DNA of 25,595 nucleotides from a virus. The notes under the pieces are model-generated. The model did no database searches and was not told where the DNA came from. It saw only the letters and a list, made by a program, of their open reading frames with translations. Of the stretch, positions 21,066 through 25,595 are shown in pieces. Both the position numbers and the translations under genes were made by a program. The stretch lies in the IMG/VR virus record IMGVR_UViG_3300006805_000140, positions 1-25,595 of that record; one strand, written 5' to 3'. Numbering within the stretch: position 1 is the first letter of the stretch; every line of letters begins with the position of its first letter.

Positions 21066-21269
21066 ATGCTTGTTAAGTTCGCAACCCTCGCAAACGGCGT
21101 GTTCATCGAGGTATCTGGTTCGCCAGAGTTCAAGGCTTCTGACCGTTGCTTCAGGTTTGATGCCAAGGGCAATGCTGAATATGCCTTGTTTGGAGATCTC
21201 GCGGGAAACAACCCCGCTCCACGTTGGTTCGGCCACGTTTTCAAGCAATCAGATTTCATGTTTGCTTGA
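21066..21269 (+). CDS. Small hypothetical protein, first gene of plus-strand island
   Basis: The 67-residue protein starts MLVKFATLANGVFIEVSGSP. Its ATG sits six bases after a perfect AGGAGG, the best ribosome site in this part. The composition suggests a small beta-rich domain with aromatic C-terminus (RWFGHVFKQSDFMFA). It is the first gene behind the TTGACA promoter and is followed 15 bases later by a coiled-coil gene, so it probably starts a four-gene operon. No family recognised. Confidence 0.65.
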   Translation: MLVKFATLANGVFIEVSGSPEFKASDRCFRFDAKGNAEYALFGDLAGNNPAPRWFGHVFKQSDFMFA

Positions 21270-21284
21270 TGAGGAATCAACAAA

Positions 21285-21476
21285 ATGACCGGAATTTCAT
21301 CAATCCTGCGCCCCAACTACCGCAGAGCCAGAGCGTTGGCGCTTGAAATTGAAGCCATTCAAAATCTAATTGAACAAGAAACAGATGAAAGCGCTCTTGA
21401 AGAATTTGAGGCCGAACTAAAGTATTTACACTCAGAACTTTTCAAAACTGGCGTCACATCTGAATATGAATTGTGA
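21285..21476 (+). CDS. Small coiled-coil hypothetical protein
   Basis: The 63-residue protein has GAGGA about eight bases before its ATG. After MTGISSILRPNYRRAR comes a single long acidic helix, ALALEIEAIQNLIEQETDES followed by ALEEFEAELKYLHSELFK, with heptad-like hydrophobic spacing, so it probably dimerises. It lies 15 bases after its upstream neighbour, in the same direction. Small helical proteins like this in phage regulatory regions are often inhibitors or adaptors of host proteins, but no target can be named. Confidence 0.6.
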   Translation: MTGISSILRPNYRRARALALEIEAIQNLIEQETDESALEEFEAELKYLHSELFKTGVTSEYEL

Positions 21477-21551
21477 CATCGCGGAAATCCAATCAATTCG
21501 CTAACCAAGGGGCCTAACCAGCCCCGCCTAACCCCTTAATGGAGAGAGAAG

Positions 21552-22049
21552 ATGAAGATCGAAATCGACCTAAATAACATTTTTGCAGATGAAAACGGCG
21601 CTGAAACGCTAGAGGAAAGCGTTCGCCGCCAAGTCGTTGACCGCCTTTCCGGCGATATGCGAAAGCGTTTGTTTGACCGAATAGACGGAGAGGTTGCGCG
21701 AGTGATGAATGAGCAAATTGCAGAGGTTATGTCTGAAAAAATGCCGGAACTAATTGACGACATCATGAACGCCACATACACTCCCGTTAGCAATTATGGG
21801 TCAAAAGGCGCGCCAACAACCTTCAGGGAAGAAATGGTTAAGGCTATAGCTGCAAATTTGGTTTACAAGCCATCTATCTACGCAAGCGAAGAAAATGCCT
21901 TTACGAGAGCCGTAAAATCAGTGCTTGACGCAAAAACAAAAGCCATCCAAGAAGCGATTGTCAATCAGGTTGATGGGCAGTTCAAAAAAGATGCCATCAC
22001 TTTTGCCGTCAAAAAACTTTCCGAGCGGCTTGGCATTAAAACCCTATGA
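21552..22049 (+). CDS. Hypothetical helical phage protein
   Basis: The 165-residue protein starts MKIEIDLNNIFADENGAETL after GGAGAG. It is helical and charged, with many acidic-basic alternations (DRLSGDMRKRLFDRIDGEVA, VMSEKMPELIDDIMNA) and a second helical half (AFTRAVKSVLDAKTKAIQEA). A short unstructured linker (TPVSNYGSKGAPTTF) separates the halves. It couples by ATGA to the HTH gene at its 3' end, so the two proteins may act together, possibly as partners on DNA. Family and function are not recognised. Confidence 0.65.
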   Translation: MKIEIDLNNIFADENGAETLEESVRRQVVDRLSGDMRKRLFDRIDGEVARVMNEQIAEVMSEKMPELIDDIMNATYTPVSNYGSKGAPTTFREEMVKAIAANLVYKPSIYASEENAFTRAVKSVLDAKTKAIQEAIVNQVDGQFKKDAITFAVKKLSERLGIKTL

Positions 22050-22237
22050 CCCCCAAGCAACTGCAAGACTGGGTGGACAGCAAAGGCTGGAACAAATCAA
22101 GAGCAGCTCGTGAGCTTGGCCTTGGAAGGGCGAGGCTGGATCGGTATCTGAAACCCAGGAAAGGCAAAGACGCCATACCCAAGTATATTGAACTTGCCAT
22201 CATTGCCCTTAACCATGGGGCGGGGGAAAGGTTGTGA
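22046..22237 (+). CDS. Small helix-turn-helix DNA-binding protein
   Basis: The 63-residue protein overlaps the previous stop by ATGA. It starts MTPKQLQDWVDSKGWNKSRA, and the segment KSRAARELGLGRARLDRYLK (about 17-36) has the spacing of a helix-turn-helix: an Ala-rich first helix, a Gly turn and a basic recognition helix. Phage Cro-like and small transcriptional regulators have this size. Lying at the end of an island controlled by a dyad-bearing promoter, it is the natural candidate for autoregulation or for an early/late switch. The direction of control is not shown by the sequence. Confidence 0.65.
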   Translation: MTPKQLQDWVDSKGWNKSRAARELGLGRARLDRYLKPRKGKDAIPKYIELAIIALNHGAGERL

Positions 22238-22349
22238 GACGACAATAACTTAGCTTGCCGCGCCAACGTGTTTTTGGCTCGTGTCGCGGGCGCTCGGCTC
22301 CACCATGTAAAATGGCTGCTCAAAGGGTCCACCACTACGCGACGCTCAA

Positions 22350-22378
22350 ATTATAGGGGATTTCACTATAGGCCGCAA
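22350..22378 (-). promoter_or_regulatory. Candidate leftward promoter facing the plus-strand island
   Basis: On the minus strand TTGCGG (22373-22378) and a perfect TATAAT (22350-22355) are separated by exactly 17 bases. Transcription would begin near 22343 and read leftward, antisense to the four plus-strand genes and toward the late operon beginning at 20803. TATAAT on a GC-rich genome is notable, but the -35 is only a partial match. Confidence 0.45.
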
Positions 22379-22392
22379 GCGTTTTATGCGGC
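22372..22392. promoter_or_regulatory. Inverted repeat at the end of the NusG-like gene
   Basis: GCCGCA and TGCGGC form a perfect six-pair dyad with a nine-base loop that contains the stop codon of the NusG-like gene. No T-run follows on either strand, so it is a weak terminator candidate. It also overlaps the -35 of the leftward promoter candidate, so it could instead be a protein-binding site. Confidence 0.35.
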
Positions 22393-22854
22393 TTCCACCA
22401 AATTAACCTCATCCGGCAGAAAATGGGTGCGCATGAACTCCTCCAGAACGTCTTTGGTCATGGCCCTGAATTTGGGCTTTGGCCCTGCCGAACGGATGTG
22501 AAGCCCACCGCGATATGCATTCCTGGCCTTTACCTGCCATTCGTCATGGGCGATGATGAAGGGGACCATTTGCCGGGGGGGGATGGTCACAAGTTCCCCC
22601 ATTGGGGACCGAATGACGCCCTTTAGGTCTCGGATGGCATTGGCGTCCGTCACCCTGTCCGGGGTTGTCTTGAAAAACAGGTATCCGGGCAGCGCAGGAC
22701 GCGCCACAAGCTCTTTTTGACGTGTCCGGGCGCTTACCCTCTCGGTCTGCAACAAAAGCGGCAGGAAGGCTTCTATTGCGAGGCAACGCATGGTGTAGGC
22801 CACCACGGCTTCACGGTTGGAATGGACTTCAGCAAGATACCAATTCTCTGTCAT
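22384..22854 (-). CDS. NusG-like NGN-domain transcription factor lacking KOW
   Basis: The start is the ATG at 22854 with AGGGA upstream, giving 156 residues, MTENWYLAEVHSNREAVVAY. The fold of the NusG N-terminal (NGN) domain is visible: WYLAEV at 5-10, an amphipathic helix with Glu15, FLP at 30-32, then ARPALPGYLFFKT (51-63, the PGY-F signature) and the hydrophobic VIRSP. The NGN domain binds RNA polymerase's clamp. No KOW domain follows; the C-terminus is a short helix-rich extension (TKDVLEEFMRTHFLPDEV). RfaH/NusG-type paralogues act as operon-specific antiterminators, so this could let RNA polymerase read the long late operon. It ends the early operon. Confidence 0.7.
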   Translation of the reverse strand: MTENWYLAEVHSNREAVVAYTMRCLAIEAFLPLLLQTERVSARTRQKELVARPALPGYLFFKTTPDRVTDANAIRDLKGVIRSPMGELVTIPPRQMVPFIIAHDEWQVKARNAYRGGLHIRSAGPKPKFRAMTKDVLEEFMRTHFLPDEVNLVEAA

Positions 22855-22901
22855 GTCTGTCCCTTTTCTATTTGAGAGGCGGGGGAAGCCCAATCCATTA
22901 T

Positions 22902-23210
22902 TCAGCCCCTTGAAAATTTGACTTGATATTTGAAAACAAAACCATCCAAAGCCGTCCCGTAAATCTGAAACGTGGTGTCGCCTGACGCATTCCAGCCTTT
23001 CATCGCCGAAACAGCCTTAGCCCTTGCTTCTGGAATTTTGGCTTCAATCGCCACGTTGATTTCTTCATGCTCATGCAGTTCCCCCGCGCCACATACTGGA
23101 AACCGCCGTCCGATTTTGGCGCTTGCCTCTTGTGCCTCCACATAAAGAGAGCGCCATTTCGCTACCAAATCATCTGACGGCTTTAATTCCACGAAAACGA
23201 TTGCTTCCAT
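22902..23210 (-). CDS. Hypothetical protein of the early operon
   Basis: The 102-residue protein starts MEAIVFVELKPSDDLVAKWR, with AAGGAGG eight bases upstream. It has a helical N-terminal half (VAKWRSLYVEAQEASAKIG), a short CGAGELHEHEEIN stretch with a possible metal-binding His cluster, and a C-terminal beta part (ASGDTTFQIYGTALDGFVFK). It lies 47 bases before the NusG-like gene. I recognise no family. Its position suggests early expression and perhaps host takeover or DNA metabolism. Confidence 0.55.
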   Translation of the reverse strand: MEAIVFVELKPSDDLVAKWRSLYVEAQEASAKIGRRFPVCGAGELHEHEEINVAIEAKIPEARAKAVSAMKGWNASGDTTFQIYGTALDGFVFKYQVKFSRG

Positions 23211-23245
23211 TATTCAGCCTCCTTACTGGTGATGGTGCGCGTCAT
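23210..23245 (-). CDS. Eleven-codon coupling frame
   Basis: An ATG (23243-23245) overlaps the TGA of the 29-residue gene (ATGA). The frame MTRTITSKEAE ends in TAA that shares its last base with the next ATG (TAATG at 23208-23212). The ribosome site of the next gene is inside it. It may only hand ribosomes across a 30-base gap and need not make a useful peptide. Confidence 0.2.
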   Translation of the reverse strand: MTRTITSKEAE

Positions 23246-23331
23246 GTGAACCTCTTGATGATTTCATACACAGCCATTGCAATGAGTGTGGCTGCTATGA
23301 TTTTCAGTTGCAAGCGGGTGGGGTATTTCAT
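23242..23331 (-). CDS. 29-residue membrane peptide
   Basis: The ATG at 23331 overlaps the TGA of the 140-residue gene (ATGA at 23328-23331). The product MKYPTRLQLKIIAATLIAMA continues VYEIIKRFT and stops. A basic start, a single hydrophobic core (IIAATLIAMAVY) and a basic tail make a one-pass membrane peptide. Such tiny peptides, easily missed by gene callers, are frequent in phage early operons. The gap in which it lies is otherwise empty. Function is unknown. Confidence 0.45.
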   Translation of the reverse strand: MKYPTRLQLKIIAATLIAMAVYEIIKRFT

Positions 23332-23750
23332 GCGGAAAACATTTCTTCCTGCGCACGAATGTCGTAACCCTCCTCTTCAATCTCAACATATCGCCGATAT
23401 TGAAACTCCCGCTGCATGTTGATTTTTGCCGATGCCGATACCGATCTGAGGCTAGCGATATGAGGTTCCAAAGCTGAAACATGACGAGCATCGGCCCGTC
23501 TCCTACGCTCAAACCATTCAGGGTTTAGAGTCTTAAGGGCAATGAGCCGCGCCTTCCTCGCAAGAGGCCATGCACCCGGACCCTCCATGCCCCCCGTTGA
23601 AGTACCACCGGGCGCTAGACCTGCCCTAATATGCCCCCCGGCTTGGGACAGTTCAACTGACACCCCGGAAGCCTTCAAAACCTTCTCAGGCGTTGTGGCG
23701 AACAACGCGCCCATGCCACCAAGAAAACCTCTGCGCTTTAAGTTTGCCAT
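23328..23750 (-). CDS. Hypothetical protein with twin-arginine-like N-terminus
   Basis: The 140-residue protein starts MANLKRRGFLGGMGALFATT at an ATG in TAATG with the DUF1376 gene stop. The RRGFLGG start resembles a twin-arginine signal (R-R-x-F-L) followed by a mild hydrophobic stretch. A Gly/Pro-rich linker (about 35-62) and a basic helical part (FERRRRADARHVSALEPHIA) follow. The C-terminus is acidic (EIEEEGYDIRAQEEMFSA). A secreted product is surprising in a replication operon, so the N-terminus may be a chance resemblance. I recognise no family. Confidence 0.55.
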   Translation of the reverse strand: MANLKRRGFLGGMGALFATTPEKVLKASGVSVELSQAGGHIRAGLAPGGTSTGGMEGPGAWPLARKARLIALKTLNPEWFERRRRADARHVSALEPHIASLRSVSASAKINMQREFQYRRYVEIEEEGYDIRAQEEMFSA

Positions 23751-24649
23751 TATGCTGCTGCCTGAGTGTGTTGGGGTGGGGTTTTAGACGGAACCGTAAT
23801 TTCTGACTGCTCTTCCAAAAACTTCGTTCTCATGCCCCGCGATTTGTAATGGGCAATCCACGCCCTGAACTCAGGCGAACCGCGCTTGACTAAGAAAACC
23901 TCCTGATTGCTCCCCACAGCGGGGGGCACCCTCCCCCCCTCAGAACGGCGCTTGTGATGGTCGGCAATGGCATTTGTGAAATAAGACAACGAGCCTGGCA
24001 TTTTTTGGCCCGTCGCTTTTTTCCGGTCCACAATCGCGCTAACAGCAGGCCAAACATCAAGTTCAGGGTCGTACCCCTGAGACAGCCACACAGAAACGAT
24101 TGACCAGTTCCCCATCCAACGAGGGTCGTTTGTAACCCCCATCCGGTCCGTAATCCGTTGGCCCAACTCGACGCAAGTCGATTGAGGCGGCGCATCCTGC
24201 TTAGCGTCAGCTAAGCTATCTGACTTCTGGCTTCTGACTTCTGACTTCTGACTAGCATCTGTTTCGCATTGCGTTTGGGGTGCGGTCGCATCGGTCTTTT
24301 GTTGTTTTTGCTTGTTATTTTTCCACCACCTTGATTCAGCCGACGATTTTGCTTTTACGCTTTTTACTTCACGCGCTTGCAGTTCATCCGCAACTCTTTG
24401 GTTCCAAATCCCTGTCTCGCTCACTATCAATTTGTTGGCATCAACAAGGTGATCGACGGCTGCTTTGAACTGCCTTTGACTGCACCCACACAAGCGGGAC
24501 AGCATGCCAATATCGTTCGGTATGGGTGCGGCCCGGTCGTACATCGTGGCAATCAGGGTAATGTAGATACCAGTCTCGACGGCGGACAAACCGCGCGTCC
24601 CGGCAAGCCAGTCATTAGGATAAAACTGGAACCAAGGCATGTCGCTCAT
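23750..24649 (-). CDS. DUF1376 (YdaU-like) phage replication protein
   Basis: The 299-residue protein starts MSDMPWFQFYPNDWLAGTRG and continues LSAVETGIYITLIATMYDRA, the DUF1376/YdaU signature with a winged-helix N-terminal domain (about 1-95, including CGCSQRQFKAAVDHLVDANK). A low-complexity linker rich in Lys, Gln, Ser and Asp (about 100-155) follows, with a heptad SEVRSQK repeat made by a 7-bp DNA repeat. The C-terminal part (160-299) contains DPRWMGNWSIVSVWLSQGYD. YdaU-type proteins occupy the phage replication-initiator slot (lambda O-like position). It overlaps the nuclease gene by ATGA and the next gene by TAATG. Confidence 0.75.
   Translation of the reverse strand: MSDMPWFQFYPNDWLAGTRGLSAVETGIYITLIATMYDRAAPIPNDIGMLSRLCGCSQRQFKAAVDHLVDANKLIVSETGIWNQRVADELQAREVKSVKAKSSAESRWWKNNKQKQQKTDATAPQTQCETDASQKSEVRSQKSDSLADAKQDAPPQSTCVELGQRITDRMGVTNDPRWMGNWSIVSVWLSQGYDPELDVWPAVSAIVDRKKATGQKMPGSLSYFTNAIADHHKRRSEGGRVPPAVGSNQEVFLVKRGSPEFRAWIAHYKSRGMRTKFLEEQSEITVPSKTPPQHTQAAA
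24220..24252. repeat. Tandem 7-bp repeat inside the DUF1376 gene
   Basis: About 4.7 copies of CTGACTT, one of them with a single substitution (CTGGCTT), lie in tandem. Because 7 is not a multiple of 3, three units make a 21-bp period, which reads as the heptad SEVRSQK in the encoded linker. Slippage at such a repeat changes the frame unless three units are gained or lost. Confidence 0.8.
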
Positions 24650-25227
24650 GCTGCCCTCCGGTAGTCATTCACAATGGCCGCAATCTCATGCGCCAACTTG
24701 TAGGACAGCCTGTTAATCGTGCGTCCAGAATATCGCAGCGTTTTCACACCAAGCGCCCTTAGGTAGTCATCGCGCTTTGCATCCTTTTCGCGGGCCGCAC
24801 TGTTTGAATGGAAGTCAGCCCCGTCACACTCCAAAGCAAAAGAGTGCTTCCCCCCCTTAGAGTCCGTGACTTGGACTAGAAAATCAAGGCGATAGCGCCC
24901 AATTACAAACTGAGGCGCAATAACAACGGGTGACCTGGGCCATTCATCCCCGCTCATTACGTCATGTAGAGCCGGGGGGAAACAATCGGTTCCGGGGATA
25001 ACCATAAATCCCATTGCCGCCAGCGCCACACGTTCAATAGGGCTTTCGCAAAGATGTAACATCGCGAGCACGCGGGCTTTGGCTTTGTAGAGCAATTCTA
25101 CAGGCCCCTGCATCTCCACAAGTTCATTAAGCGCCGACTGTTCGCCGTCCCGTATTGCGGACGCAACATCAGGCTCCACCTTAACGCCGTAAGCCAGTGT
25201 CGCAACATTGTTCCCAATATGCTTCAT
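24646..25227 (-). CDS. Vsr/DUF559-like nuclease (PD-(D/E)XK fold)
   Basis: The 193-residue protein starts at an ATG right after an in-frame TGA. After a helical N-terminus comes CESPIERVALAAMG (Glu61, Glu65), then VIGRYRLDFLVQV (Asp115), then ALECDGADFHSNS (Glu133, Asp135, His140), KDAKRDDYLRALGVKTLRYS (Lys148-Ser167). This order (E, then LDFLV, then ECDG-xxFH, then K-RD--L---G) is the signature of Vsr/DUF559-type nucleases, which cleave DNA by a metal-dependent mechanism. It overlaps the replication gene by ATGA. Possible roles are host DNA degradation, recombination or a helper of replication. Substrate cannot be told. Confidence 0.75.
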   Translation of the reverse strand: MKHIGNNVATLAYGVKVEPDVASAIRDGEQSALNELVEMQGPVELLYKAKARVLAMLHLCESPIERVALAAMGFMVIPGTDCFPPALHDVMSGDEWPRSPVVIAPQFVIGRYRLDFLVQVTDSKGGKHSFALECDGADFHSNSAAREKDAKRDDYLRALGVKTLRYSGRTINRLSYKLAHEIAAIVNDYRRAA

Positions 25228-25264
25228 TTTTCACCACCAAATGTTGAAACAACAGGAGGAAAAC

Positions 25265-25595
25265 TCATAACGACACCGTAGCGCATTGATCTGTGTTTTG
25301 GTGAACTGAAACTAGTTTCTCGCTGTTGTCAACATGTGGCGCGAACAAGTTAATCTTGTCGCATATCGCCTGCATTGCTTTGTCAAACATTTCCGGCTTC
25401 TTGGCGTACAATTTGATTGCGTGTTGGATTGTGGAATGGTCCCGGCCCCCCAAATTCCGCCCTATTTGAGGGTATGAAAGCGGCGTGTACTTGCGGGCCA
25501 GAATCATCACGCATTGGCGAAGTCGCACAAGGCGTTTTTCCCGGCGCGGGCTGATAATCTCAGCAACGCTAACCCCTGCCACCTGGGACGCGGCA
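25265..25595 (-). CDS. DnaA domain IV-like DNA-binding protein (5' end outside window)
   Basis: The frame is open through the right edge, so the gene starts outside the window; the GTG at 25582 is not evidently the start. The visible 109 residues contain VAGVSVAEIISPRREKRLVR, LRQCVMILARKYTPLSYPQI and GGRDHSTIQHAIKLYAKKPE. GRDHSTI is the DnaA box-recognition signature of domain IV. No AAA+ part can be seen, and the upstream residues are already domain IV in type, so a stand-alone domain IV protein is likely but not proven. Phage proteins of this kind could bind DnaA boxes at the phage or host origin. I did not spot a perfect TTATCCACA in the window. Confidence 0.75.
   Translation of the reverse strand, partial: AASQVAGVSVAEIISPRREKRLVRLRQCVMILARKYTPLSYPQIGRNLGGRDHSTIQHAIKLYAKKPEMFDKAMQAICDKINLFAPHVDNSEKLVSVHQNTDQCATVSL

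Noticed and set aside
22363-22372. TCACTATAGG, matching ten bases of the T7 promoter core
   Set aside because: The upstream part of the T7 consensus is not matched beyond TA, no phage RNA polymerase gene is in the window, and the site would point into the end of the NusG-like gene. The overlapping leftward TATAAT is a simpler reading.
23692-23750. Twin-arginine export signal at the N-terminus of the 140-residue protein
   Set aside because: RRGFLGG fits the core motif, but the hydrophobic stretch is short, no A-x-A cleavage site follows convincingly, and the gene lies in a replication operon; kept only as a remark.
1-25595. Integrase or lysogeny module
   Set aside because: No tyrosine or serine recombinase, excisionase or CI-like repressor frame was found, so temperate lifestyle is not claimed despite the tRNA-like site.

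Overview
The window is almost entirely bacteriophage (or prophage) DNA. Its genes resemble those of podovirus-type tailed phages of alphaproteobacteria, probably rhizobia or relatives (Hyphomicrobiales). This rests on recalled family resemblance, on a rhizobial-style TTGACA promoter, and on the P22-like virion gene set. No search was run. No integrase, excisionase or clear CI-type repressor is visible, so whether the phage is temperate is open. A tRNA 3'-end-like sequence near the left edge could be an attachment site.

Layout. (1) Positions 1-970, plus strand: the tail of a conserved phage protein, a tRNA-like sequence ending in CCA (153-237), a strongly foldable non-coding stretch (311-468), and two small phage proteins. 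(2) Positions 20803 down to 941, minus strand: one long, tightly packed late operon. Reading direction gives six structural or accessory genes (a small structural protein with an apparent ATC start, a Cys/His protein, a beta-helix tail fibre, a membrane protein, a repeat-rich fibre-like protein, an Ig-like protein). These are followed by small terminase, large terminase, P22-type portal, scaffold, N4-gp56-type coat, a decoration-like protein, gp4-like and gp10-like tail-closure proteins, three ejection-type proteins, tail fibre genes, and a lysis cassette with a lambda-R-like endolysin and several small membrane proteins. (3) Positions 20972-22237, plus strand: four small genes behind a good promoter with an inverted repeat over its -10, ending with a small helix-turn-helix protein. 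(4) Positions 25595 down to 22384, minus strand: an early operon with a DnaA domain IV-like protein (cut by the window edge), a Vsr/DUF559-like nuclease, a DUF1376 (YdaU-like) replication protein, small unknowns including a 29-residue membrane peptide, and a NusG-like NGN-domain protein.

How it fits together (inference). The right-hand operon would start replication and modify transcription. The plus-strand island with its HTH protein is a candidate regulatory switch between the early and late blocks. The late operon builds the capsid, packages DNA headful-style, closes the head with gp4/gp10-type proteins, loads ejection proteins and lyses the cell. Genes are coupled by ATGA or TAATG overlaps in many places.

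The most interesting items are the four-way-junction RNA candidate next to a tRNA-like 3' end, the NGN-only NusG homologue, the face-to-face promoters around the plus-strand island, the apparent ATC start codon behind a perfect AGGAGG, and an endolysin with a proline-rich linker and C-terminal membrane anchor.
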